Made by a program: the position numbers and the translations under genes. The notes beneath the pieces were generated by a model. It did not search any database. It had not been told where the DNA came from and saw only the letters and a program-made list of their open reading frames with translations. A stretch of DNA of 48,440 bases from Chara braunii. Lineage: Eukaryota > Streptophyta > Charophyceae > Charales > Characeae. Below, piece by piece: positions 19,305 through 30,029 of the stretch (position 1 is its first letter; each line of letters begins with the position of its first letter). The stretch lies in NCBI GenBank assembly GCA_003427395.1, contig BFEA01000324.1:442928-491367 (forward strand). The letters are read 5' to 3'.

Positions 19305-22300
19305 TGGATGCCCTTACAAGGGTATCCGCACTGGTTTTTGCAAATGATAGAAAAAAAAAAAAAAAAGGTTTGGTCGGTATAAGTCGGGCGAGGTACGGCC
19401 GCGTCTGGGACCCGTCCTGACTAAGCTAGAAGGTATGTGGGCGCGCAGTTTTAAGGCGCGCGTGTGATTTTTCAAGTTAAGGGAGCGGCCGGTCTAGTCG
19501 ACCGACCTGGGCCGTGCTGCGGTTTTTGTTTAGGGGATTAAAGCCGTTCTTGGGTGGTGTGCACGGCTGACGGTAGGGCTAACGTGCCGGTAGGTGCGAG
19601 GGTTGGCCGCGATGGGGTCTAAGTAGGCTGGCGTGAGTGTCGGGCGTTGGCTCGCCGGTTGAAGGTGGGAAAGGAGGGCCTAGGCTGTTTTGCCTAGGCC
19701 TGGGCACGGCGCGGCACCACTTCACATTGAAGCCCTCGCTCTGCTGTACCAGGCTTGGGCTTAGCCCTATAGATTACGGTGTTGGACTACTACTACAAGG
19801 ACTCAGGGATCGAGGCCAGCAGGCGTCGGTGCAACAGCGACGGAGCATCATGGCGGGAACTGAGGGGGTTGAGGGCTCGACGAGGCTATCCCCCCTCAGT
19901 TTTGCTGGTGGNTGCTACAACGGACCCGACCTACGGAACCGGTAGGGTGTTAGCAGTCCCACTCCGTCTTTGGGATCTTTTACATATATACGTATAGGTT
20001 ATTTTACGTTATTTTATTTTTGTTTTTTTTTTCTTTATTTCTATTTATTGTTCTCATTACTATCGGCGGTCCCGTTCTGATTCAAGGGGCGCGGTATCGC
20101 TGCTGGCGGTCCGAACTTGGAAGAGCCACGGGTGGGGTACCACCGCGATTTGGTCCTCGAGGCATTCGGTAGTCCCCGGCGGGGAGGGTGAGGAGAGGAT
20201 CTGGTCGCGGGTCCCGCCCGGGTTAGGCGAGGGCAGGAGCGAGTGGCGAGGCTGGCCACCCGGCGTAGCACGGTGAGGGGAGGGGTGATAGTGTAGTGGA
20301 GTGGCGGGCGTCGTGGGGAGCAAGCGGACTCGGGCTCGGTATTGCGCCGAGGGTACCCGGTGGCAAAAGGGGGGCCAGAGGGATAGTGCGCGCAGCACCG
20401 GGATCGTGCGGACAGACAGGCCGGGCGGAGCCCAGCGGGTGCGACAGGGTACTAAGCCCGGGCGGCGGTTTCGACTGGGCCGCAGTGGGCAGCGACGGGC
20501 GGAGGCGACAACAGCGAGCTGGTTGGAGAGTGGCGGAGCTCGTTGTGCAGGAAGAGGGTCTGGCCTCGGGTCCCCCCGGGTTCAGGCGAGAGCGGGAGTG
20601 AAAAGGGGAGCTGGCCAGCCGGCGCGGTCCTTGTGCAGGGGCGGATGGATAAAGTTGGGGAGGCCGGTACCCGGGCGTTTCACTACCGCATTTGAGTACT
20701 GCCCGACCGATTGCTCGGCGCTCGGGGCACCGGTGGTTGGGCTACGAGGAGTTGAGGTTGACGACAACAAGGAGGGGAGATCAATCGGGCCACATTTTTG
20801 CGCCGGATTCGTTAGGAGAAACGACGATGGAAGGATAAGTCGGACGGAGCCAAAAGGCTGCAGCGCCCTCGATCCTAAACAGAATCGAGAGGGGAGAGAG
20901 GCGAGGTTGGGGTTTTCGAACGAGGCGACATCGATTCTAATGGTACTTTTACTGATAGGTTAGTTAGTTAGGCAGTTAGTAGGATTGAACCTGCGCGGAG
21001 TCATAACGAAGTGGGAGGAGCGGTCGAGATGACTGGAAATTTTGCGTGTCGAAAGGTTTCGACAGTCGGGGCAGTCAGGAGAGATGTGGCTTGCGCTAAA
21101 TGCTGTCGGGAAAGGGGTGAACCCGGGTGCGGAAACAGGTAAGGTGCACGCGAAGTAGAGGGTGGTGGAATAGGCATTGGGAAAGGCGACGGGGGTAGCG
21201 GAGCAGTAACGGGGGCGGGTGAACGGGGATGGTACCTGGCGCGGGGCATACAAGGGGCCATGACGAGTGACAGCGTAGGCAGCGAGCACGAACGGGGTGA
21301 GGAAGCGAGCGTTGGCGGATGGTTGCTCGGCGCCGAGTAGAGGCAACGAAGGGGGTAGGATGTGCCTGGGCACGTAGTCGCGGTAGGTACATCCGTGAGA
21401 GGGGGCAGGGCGAAGGTGTTGACGGGGCGGAGTGCTAAGGAAAAGAAGCGAGGCGGACTAAGGAGCAGCCGGTAGTGATACGGGACTGAATGTGCATGCC
21501 CGGTGTGCACAGACAGAGGAGGGGAGGTTGGAAACGGCGGAGAAGAGAGTCGGGCGCAGTTGGGGGAATGTAGCTCGATCGATTCTTAACGGAATCGACC
21601 GGAAAAACTTGCTATCTGAGGGATCTGTGGTTGGGCGAGCGTGATAGTCAGATTAGGACCAGTGTTAGAGTAGTGGAATATGAGTCGAAGGTGAAAAAGG
21701 TTCGCTGGGCTATGGTGGAGTGGGAAAAGGTGTAAAAGAGGGGGGGGATTCGCTTACCTTTCCGCGTTCCGAGTGAGTAGCGGGGCCAGAACGAGCCGAG
21801 ACGAGGGTGCTTATCTGGCTCGGGTGTATCTGGCTTATGCTCCTGAGGAAGGGCTCCCGCCTCCTTTCCACCTGTGACGTGATCCCGAAGGAGCACGCCA
21901 TTGCAATTGCCGAAGCTTCGCCTGTTTGTGAGCTCGCTGGTCCCCGGCCCCGCTGCAGTGGGAGATTCATGTGAGCTGCTCAGCTTGGCTATGGGTCAGA
22001 CTTAGGCCTGGCCGAGGGGTTATACCTCAGGGCGGCTCTGTGTGCCATCAGGCCTTGTTTTGCCAATCGGGCCTGGCCGGGGACTTGCCTAGGGACTGTA
22101 TACGCAGGAGCTCCGTGCGGTCTCAGCAGAGATCCGCAAAGCAAGGACGAGGACTGTAAGCCAGCAGGCTTACTTGGTGGCAGGCGCGCCGCTCGTCGGA
22201 ACCAAGGAGAGTAAGGCAACATTGAGGGGGTCAATGAGACGTCGGACTGTCTTCTCGCTGGGCAGGGCGGCAACGACGAGGTCTGTTTGGTTGCGAGCCT

Positions 22301-22867
22301 GAAGACGGGCTGGAGTGACCGCGACCAAGGAGGGAGGGGTGTGCTGGCTGTTGAGATAAACCAGACGGATTACCGACAGTTTGCTATGGTTGGGCCCACT
22401 GTTCCTGCTGAATTTCGTTGTGGGTGGCCAGTTGTGTGCTGAGCACCGCCGCTGTGTTCTGCCAAAAGGGGGCCGGGATGCGAGCTGTGCATTTTTGCTA
22501 CCGCTGTTGCATTCGTGTAGAACAACGCTGGGGTGTTGTTGTGCACGAAGTGCTTGACTGAGGCTGCTACGCTATTTTGGCTGCGGCAGTTTGAGGGCCA
22601 TATAGTTGTAGCGGCACCTTGGAGGAGCGAAGGCGTAGTGTGGAGCAAGGGGTTGTTGCTGCGATTCGGGAAGCTGTCAGGTGTTTGACTTCGGGCAGTT
22701 TGACTCAGTCTGGCCAAGCTGTTACACTGGCTGCCATTGCGGGGCCCTCAGGCGAGTGAAGGTATCAAGTCCCTCTCCTGCGAGTCTGAGTGCACCTCTC
22801 TTGTATCTGAGAGACTAAATGCCTCTACTTATGCCCTTCTTACTCTAAGTCTAGTCCATTGGTTCTG

Positions 22868-23000
22868 AGACGAAGGCGGCAGGCGGGATTGCAACCCGTA
22901 GGACCGCAGCAAGACTCTGTGGGGAGTCAGCCCACTGATTGCGGGAGCTCTGCCGGAGCCTAGGCGCGGCTCTGGAGGCAGGGAATTGAAAGGTAACCGT
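22868..23000 (+). ncRNA. Conserved structured block, copy B
   Basis: Counterpart of 16655-16790. The closing stem is CCGGAGCC/GGCTCTGG (22953-22975), a compensated version of the copy A stem. Both CGGG/CCCG and GACTC/GAGTC stems are unchanged. Confidence 0.55.
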
Positions 23001-23122
23001 TTGCTTTCCCTTTATATACCCTGATATAACCCCTACTTGTACGTCTTGCTATGGTTGACTGAGTATACTGTATGTACCCCTATTTTGACTTTGGATTGAC
23101 TGGCAGGACACAAGTNAGACTA

Positions 23123-23128
23123 AATAAA
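23123..23128 (+). promoter_or_regulatory. AATAAA signal, copy B
   Basis: Equivalent to 16937 in copy A. Ambiguous bases at 23116, 23147 and 23167 surround it. Confidence 0.4.
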
Positions 23129-23257
23129 GGAATGTGTGTGCAATCGNAGTCTCAGTTTGTTGATTGNCTGAAGGCAGATTGTGAACACAAGGGGTTGCGT
23201 CTGGGAGAAGGGGTGGGTGAAAGGTGGTTTTGCCTGAGGTTGACAGGGTCCTATGGG

Positions 23258-24076
23258 GTCAGACCAGTTCCATAAGATTGAACGGCTTAACCGATATGTT
23301 ATATTTTTGAATTGCCTGGAGGATTAGATCAGTTCCATAAAATTGGACGGTCTGATTGCTCTGAACTGTGAGGGTTTACTGTGGTTGACTTTTTAGGGGC
23401 CAAGCCTGTACTATAAGACTGGAGGGTTTGGTTGCCATGTTTGTTTGGGTTTGTTCTGTTTCTTTTGTTTCTGATTGAGGAGGTCTGAGCAAGTCCATAA
23501 GATTGGACGGCTCAGCCCACCTTGTTTTATTCTGAGGGGATAATTTTTGTTGAGGGCAGGGCATGTCCATAAGATTGGACGGCCTTGGACTCATGCCGCA
23601 CACAGTGGATCAGAGAGCAACGAACCTGGCAGAGGACTAGATATGTTCCATAAGATTGGACGGTCTGGCCCGATGCCTCGCACATGCTGGAACCCAAAAG
23701 GTTAAAATTTGGCTATATTCTATACTATCCTATGTAAGAACAGGCTACTCAGACATGGGTTCATAAGATTGGACGGCCTGGCTATAGCTTATCATGAAAT
23801 GAAGAGAGTATGACTAAAGAGATATAACTGAAGGTAAACTTTGGCAGGCTGAGTAACGTTCTAAGATGAGCGGTTCAGCCCTATGTCCATTTGGAAGACT
23901 AAGTGCAGAGAGGTATATATAACTTGGATATTAAACAGTTCAGGGCGGATGAGCCTTGTTCTAAGATGAACGGCTTAGTCATATGCCCCAAAAGGAAGAG
24001 AGAAGTAGTTGTGCAACTTGTTCGTGTATACTCAATGGCTGAGTCAGGCAGGTTCCATAAGATTGGACGACTTGAC
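23258..24076 (+). repeat. Dispersed hairpin family, copy B
   Basis: Cores TCCA-TAAGAT-TGGA lie at 23494, 23566, 23647 and 24054, with variants at 23265, 23334, 23411 and 23761. Outer stems include CCAAGCC/GGTTTGG with one G-T pair (23400-23431), CTGAGC/GCTCAG (23485-23515), AGGGC/GCCTT (23558-23586) and GTCAGG/CTTGAC (24043-24076). The alternate-loop type GGCTGA/TCAGCC is at 23848-23880, with a related one near 23949-23979. Some copies have lost pairing, for example the one near 23761. Confidence 0.75.
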
Positions 24077-24364
24077 TTTATGCCCTATGTAAGCTGGATA
24101 TAAGGGAATAAGGCATCAAGAGATTACGAACTATTGTCTGCCAAGTTGGCTTGGGGATGGTGAGAGTACTTACCTTTGTGGTTTGACATTGCATGTGGCT
24201 TAGTGAGGCTACTACTTGGTTTGAGTTTCAGGTTTACAGGTAGTTGCTTTAGAGGCTCGCCTCGTGCTAGAGCGATAGGAGTTAGTTCAATTTTTGCATT
24301 TTCTAAGCTAAGTTTTTACTTGGATCGACTCTCGCATTTTCTGGGATCTTTTTTTTTACTTGGC

Positions 24365-24690
24365 TTTGTATGAATTTTGGTAAGCCACTTTCTCTACGGG
24401 AAGCGCTGCCGAAATTTCTACAAATCCGGGGAGTTAGTCAATTCTTGACTTCTCAAAGTTCAACCTGTCTAAAATTCATGTATGGCTTAGTAAAAATCTG
24501 GAAAGTCTCCTTTTCTAAAGGGAGTGCTGCCAATTTTTTTGCTAATTCAAAGAGTTAGACAAAATTGAACTTTGGAAAGTCAAAGACTATTTTTGTTCTC
24601 ATATTCGGGCTGATAAGAATTCTGAAAAGACACTTTTCCTACGGGAAGCGCTGCCAAAATTTTCTTGATTTAGAGGAGTTAGGTTATATT
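24365..24690 (+). repeat. Three ~124-bp tandem units, copy B
   Basis: These have the same core as copy A (CTACGGGAAGCGCTGCCGAAA near 24395, a degraded core near 24516, an intact core near 24639). Two units fewer than copy A shows array contraction or expansion between copies. Confidence 0.8.
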
Positions 24691-24698
24691 CTGATAGA

Positions 24699-24709
24699 TG
24701 GCGATTCTT
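24699..24709 (+). other. Candidate primer-binding site (tRNA-Arg type), copy B
   Basis: TGGCGATTCTT lies at the position equivalent to 18625, with further substitutions. On its own it would not be convincing. Confidence 0.35.
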
Positions 24710-27487
24710 GCGATCCACCCTGAATAGGGAAGATCCTGCCGTTAATCTACCTTTGCTTGGGCACTGGCTTAGGGGTAGATTTTGATTTAGTTGGTAGGTA
24801 ACTTGGGTGAGAATGTGCTATGGAGGGTCATCCCCCGTATGCTGATGATTTAGCTTGGACATTGACTTGTCGTATGGAACAGACCTTTCGTGGACATTCG
24901 ATTCAGGGCTTGGGCTAGTTCAGTTTGATCCTGCAAGGATCATCATCTGTTATCACTGATAACAGGTCGGTTGCCGATTCGTCGGCTCACGATTCAATTC
25001 CTACTCGTTCCCCATACTCAACCTAAAAGGCTTTAGCCCAGGTGATCTTTTTTTTGTTGTTAAGGGTTTCACCCGGACTTTTATTGAATGGTCATTTAAC
25101 AAAGGTACTGAGTATTTAATTGAGGTTGATTGGTTGGAAGTTGGAGCTTGCATGGCTAAAGCGAGGGGTATGAGTATAGGAACTGTTTGGAGTTGACTTC
25201 GCGTTGTGTGTAGACTTTTGTTTGACTTTTGATGTGATTGCAGGTATGTTCAAAGACTTGGGGTTTTGGTTGGGATGCCTTGCGATCACATATATATGTA
25301 TGGCTAGGAGGAGGCCCACTATGACTGTGAGAAGGGATCGTCAAATAATTATTCCCCTTGTGCATGTATATATATATGTGCCAGTACATGTGTACCTACG
25401 TGTGGAGCTAGCGTGGCCTGAAGTGTCCGCGTACTAAGGGTCAGTCGAAGGGCGGGGTGAATAGAAAGAGGGGATATCCCTCGCCAATTCTTGTTTATTT
25501 TCCTCGTTGCGATTTATCTTGGTGAAACGATAAAGTTCCGGACGGAAGGGTCAGCGTGTTGCTGGTGATGCGCCAGACAACTCACTACCGCTCCAAAGTC
25601 CCTCATGCCCTAGGGGTCGTCTTGCCCCGCACCTGTTGGGACACCTCAGGGTGCTGAAGACGGACAAGCCCTCAGGCCGGTTGTACTCGTGCTAAAGGGA
25701 TTACCCTCATTGGCTCACGCTTCAGCCAACGCCTGAGCGTCGAAAGGTGACCGTTTGGCTCAGAATAGGCCATTTGGGTGTGGGCACTACACAATGCGCC
25801 GTCATTGCGGCTACTCGTGTGGAACTGCATAGCGAGATAGTATGTGTAAGTCCATTGCCTTCGCGATCTTATACTTAGTTCGTGCGCGACACTCGTCGCA
25901 TCCCGCACTAAAAGAGTTATGGGTCAGGCGGCGGGATCACGAGCGTAACATGAAGCGGCACGTGGGCGGAGGACTAGCTCCAGTCAGCCTTTGGGGGTTC
26001 GTGCACGGACCTCATTATCCCGGACGCTGGGTAGCCTATGGATAGGATACCGGACCTCCTCCGCGCGCGCGTCGTTTGGGCTTATCCACCTCCTTTCCAT
26101 TTTAGAGGGCCAATAGCTAATGAGGGTCAGAGTGAGTTTCCTTTTTTTTGCGTTTTCATGGTTGGACGTTATAGTCCGTGGCGGCCGTCAAAGTCAAACC
26201 CCTTGATGTTCGACCGCCATGACAGCTTAATGCTGTCTACTCAACCCCTCTGCAAAGGGTGCAGAAGAGGGTGTGGTCTTCAACCGCGCACAGCGGTTGT
26301 CTAGCGTCGAGAGATTAACCCTCAAGGCGCTTGTCAGCCGACACTTGAGTGTCGAATGCGACCCTCGAGAGTAACGAGGGCCGCGTGAGTATGGGTACTA
26401 CATAGTACGCCATCACTGCGACCGCGTGCGTGCGTTTGCATTGCGAGTCGACATGAGTTAGCCCTGCGTTCGCGCGACTTCTATACTGAGTCTCGCGCGA
26501 CGTCTATCTGATTTCTGCATCGGAAAGTTATGGGTTGGCTACCGAGGGGCTAGGAGCGTTGGCGCGTTGTTTGCGTTGTGTGGTTTCGTATGTGTGTGCG
26601 CGTTTGTTTTATTATTGTGTTCGTAAGGTGGTGTGCGCGTGGTGTGTGGGATGCGTCCTAGTCGACCGATGTCGGGCCTCGCTTGAGACTCCAGCCCCCC
26701 AAGATGTCGGTTCGCGTACGGGTCCGATAGGCGTATTACCGCTCGTACCCCCTATGCCACAGCGAACGAGAAACGCCCTCGGCTGGTCCACCTCTGCGAT
26801 TGCAACCGAGTAGCTTTCGTACTGTGGACTGGTAGCTCGGCGGGGATACGCCCACCGAAGGGAGGTGACAGCTCCAGTAAGGTGGAGGTAATTTGTGCCT
26901 CGCATAGGCCCTATCCTGTCATAGGGGCTCACGAGAGGTATGGCTGGCGCACTCGGCCGGAGCGGCCTAAGGAAGCTCCATGCGCGTGTTTGTATCGAGG
27001 TTGGTCCAACTCCTGCGTGACGCGGCCGAGAGGGTCCCGCGCTGCCACGTGCGGTGCCGGACCGATGCGCTCGACAGGTGGCGCTGTTGCCGGGGATGAC
27101 GGAAACCTACCGTTGTCCCTGATGGAACGACATCCGGGTATGAGAATGAGAGAGAACTAGGCACGTGAGCAAATAAGAGAAGAACTATGAGATGGATTGT
27201 ATAGTAGTCTATATGGTTGTGTGGGTGTGAATGTTGATCTGATTGGTGGTTTGGTTGATGGCATGAACGAGGCGAGTATGTGAGTGAATTTTGTGATGAG
27301 AAGAGGTCTTACTTAGGTGAACCCAAGGGAGGTAGGAAGTAGAGAGAGAAATGTCTGCCAGGTCCAGAGCGTCGGGTGTTTAGGTGGTCGGTCCGATAGG
27401 ATCGTGAAGGAATGGGCTGCTGAGTGGAACCTTTCGTCCTATCGCTTCTTATAACAGGGGGATTGAAGCCGAAGNCANCTAATCAAA
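24710..27487 (+). other. Long leader of E2
   Basis: The first ~670 bp match 18636-19304. The remainder is GC-rich and non-coding with short overlapping ORFs. Two related segments (about 25655-25960 and 26300-26560) share TACTACATAGTACGCCATCACTGCG-like sequence and GTTATGGGT, showing an old internal duplication about 620 bp apart. No gene was recognised. Ns occur at 27475 and 27478. Confidence 0.45.
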
Positions 27488-29963
27488 ATGCCTGAGGAGA
27501 TGGCGGACGGTGGGANAAAGCTTGTAACGCTCGACGACCTCATCGATGCACTGGATAAGCGCGAGAGAGCGCCGAGCAATGTCCCGAAGGTCGATACATT
27601 CCACTTCAAGGGAGAACGGGTGTCCGACTGGCTGGACCTGACGGAGCAAGTACTGGTGGGGCTGTCAGACGAGGTCAAGCTCCAGCGAGTCCTAAGATAT
27701 GTCCTTCATAGCCACCATAAGGAAGTGGGCAAGGTCGTGGATGCCGCCAATGGTAGTTGGGCGAGGTTCAGGGACATGATGTAGAGAAAGTACAGGTTCG
27801 GGGATGGCTTGTTAACCATGGCGGATTTGGAGGCCATGAACAAGGATGACTTCTCCACGATTGGGGCGTTTGTGCACGAGTTTAAAAGGAAGGCGCGAAA
27901 GGTGCACGGGATCTCCGAAGAAACGCAGTGCGTCATATTTTTGGGTCTGCTTACTCGCTTGGAGGCCTCGGAGCTGATGGGTCACGGAGGGGGAAATGAG
28001 AAACTCACCTGGGCCACTATCGACAAAAGGGTGGAAGAGGGGAGCCTGGACCAGGTGGAGCAGCACCAGGTGCGGCTGCAAAGGCGCAAGAGAAAGGAAA
28101 GGGACGCCACCGCGTCCGGGACCCCAGGAGTGAAGAGGATCGTCACGGACGTATTGGCAGCGCTAGGGTATGATAATGAGGCGGAAGTGCAGAAGAGGGG
28201 GGTGACCGTGGCCCAAGGCCGGGCGTCCGGGGCAGTGGAAGAGGAGGCTAGGCGCGAGGACTATGGCAGAGAAGAAACGGGCTCCCAGATTCTAACCAAG
28301 GCCCAGAGGAAGCAGCGGAATTTACAAGTGGGGGGTCAAGGATCCGGAAAAGGGCAGGTCCCGCAAGCGATTGCTGCGCCGCCACCTGCAGCCACGACAA
28401 CGTCAGCGACGACTGGGCCGTCATGTATGGGGCCACCGCCGGCTTGTGGGCACTGGGTGCCGCATTGTCAGCCTGTATCCTGACCCAGTTGTAATCACTG
28501 CACCTCGTGCTGGGGCAGTCAAACTCACCTCGGGCAAATGGTCCCTTATGCAGGCCCAGCGGCAAGTATGGGGCCACCGCCGGCTTGTGGGCACTGGGTG
28601 CTGCATTGTCAGCCTGCATCCTGGCCCAGTTGTAATCACTGCACCTCGTGCGGGGGCATTCAAACTCACCCCGGGCAAATGGTCCCTTATGCAGGCCCAG
28701 GGTCAGTTTGTGGCCCAACCGCCTCCCTCCCAACAGGCCTCGCAGGCTAGCGTGGCTGGTGGAGGAAACCAAGGACAAGGCGGACAAGGCAATGGAGGAC
28801 GAGGTCAAAGGGGTCGAGGAGGTGGCGGCCGAGGCCGGGGAGGAAGTGGTGGGGGTCGTGGAGGTGGTTTGAATGGTCAAAGGGGCCAGAACCAAGGCGG
28901 CCGGGGCAGCCAGGACGGGGGCCAAGGGTATGGGAGACCCCGCTTTGATTGGCGAAATGCCACCTGTTGGCATTGTGGCGATGTAGGCCACACTGTACGG
29001 TTCTGCGAGCGGCGGTGGGAGGATGAATTGTCAGGGATAATCTCCTCCTGTATAGACGGGGATATATATGACAAGTGGGGTGAGCATATCGACCCCAGGA
29101 CCCCGGGAGGAATCAGGCAAGAGGCTCTCCGGCGGGCAGCAGCGGGACCCACAACACCCCCGACAATGTTTAGGATGTGGCAGGAGAAGGAAGAGCCGAC
29201 CGTAAGAGTCGAGGAGATTGTAGAGGATAGTGAAGAGGTCACTCAGCGACTAAAGGCGGGGACTATAAGGGAGGAGCCAACAGTCGTCGAATCGGATGAC
29301 GAGGGGCAGGAAGGTGAAGGAGAGCCGGCCATAGTCCTCCTGGGGAGGATGGAAGATCTGCTGGAAAAGGTGGGAAGGTACCTGCGGAAGTTGCAGGCCC
29401 TGTGTGAAGAAGCGCGAGAGTGGGAGGCCAATCTGCCTGAGGTCTTCCTCTACGACTCCGGACCTGAGCCTTCGCCAGGCCAACAGGGGTACCCAAGAGT
29501 GGCGACTGTAGGGATGGGCCCTAGGTCAGGTATGGCCTATAGACCCCCCACGTCGCATGGGAGGGTGCCACAGGCGGCTCGGACTAGGAGCCAAAACAAG
29601 GTCGGGCCTAGCGAAGAGCCCAGTCAGGCACCCCCTCGAAAGGAGCCGGAGCCAGGACGCAGGAAAGAGGTGGTGGAGGTCCCGAAGGAAGAGGAAGAGG
29701 ATGAAGACGAAGAGGATGAGAGGCTCCAACAAGAGGAGGATCAGCGGGCGGAGTTGAGGGTCAAAAAGAGAGGAGCCCGGGAGGAGGCCGAGCCAAGCCT
29801 ACCTGACAGTGTACCTAAGAGGAAGAAGTACGCGGTCCGAATGGAGGAAGGTTTTGATGTGGAACGGATGGTGGACAAGCTCCTGAAAGGCCATAATGAC
29901 TTAATGAACCTGAAGGATATCCTGGCGTCGGCGCCGAGGCTCCGTGGGGAGTTGAAAGGGTGA
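27488..29963 (+). pseudogene. gag: E2 gag polyprotein
   Basis: The frame starts at ATG 27488 (MPEEMADGG). It runs through VDTFHFKGERVSDWLDLTEQ and, after one in-frame TAG at 27782, RKYRFGDGLLTMADLEAMNK and FVHEFKRKARKVHG, a Ty3-type Gag core. A frame change lies between about 28370 and 28480. The later frame has a Gly/Arg-rich stretch (28760-28930) and the zinc knuckle CWHCGDVGHTVRFC at 28965-29006. A 300-residue, strongly acidic and basic C-terminal region with EEEEDEDEEDE then ends at TGA 29961. A 141-bp in-frame tandem duplication (28425-28706) sits at the frame change. An N at 27516 affects one codon. Confidence 0.85.
28425..28706 (+). repeat. 141-bp in-frame tandem duplication in E2 gag
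   Basis: 28425-28565 and 28566-28706 differ at only a handful of bases. The length is 47 codons, so the reading frame is kept. One frame reads VWGHRRLVGTGC; another reads ACGHWVLHCQPAS and PSCNHCTSCGG, with regularly placed Cys and His. Confidence 0.95.
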
Positions 29964-30029
29964 CTCTCGCGAAGGCTGGTGCCAAATATCCATCTAAGTA
30001 CGGTCTTGCCTAGAGAGGTGGAGTGGACT

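Larger units (their letters stand above)
19305..24696 (+). repeat. LTR copy B (about 5.4 kb, non-coding)
   Basis: It begins with GGATGCCCTT/AAGGGTATCC around AC (19306-19327), the counterpart of the palindrome in copy A. It ends before TGGCGATTCTT. Shared order with copy A is described there. The GC-rich part 20040-21560 has long open frames on both strands, caused by composition. It lacks the U6-like insertion and the AT-rich foldback of copy A. Confidence 0.6.

Noticed and set aside
20041-21510. Several long overlapping ORFs on both strands (up to 220 codons)
   Set aside because: The region is GC-rich and the frames overlap on opposite strands, with low-complexity Arg/Pro/Gly/Ser composition and no domain. 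Copy A has no matching frame.
28248-28991. 247-codon minus-strand ORF in E2 gag
   Set aside because: It is antisense to gag and arises from the tandem duplication and GC-rich composition. The zinc knuckle fixes the plus strand as coding.
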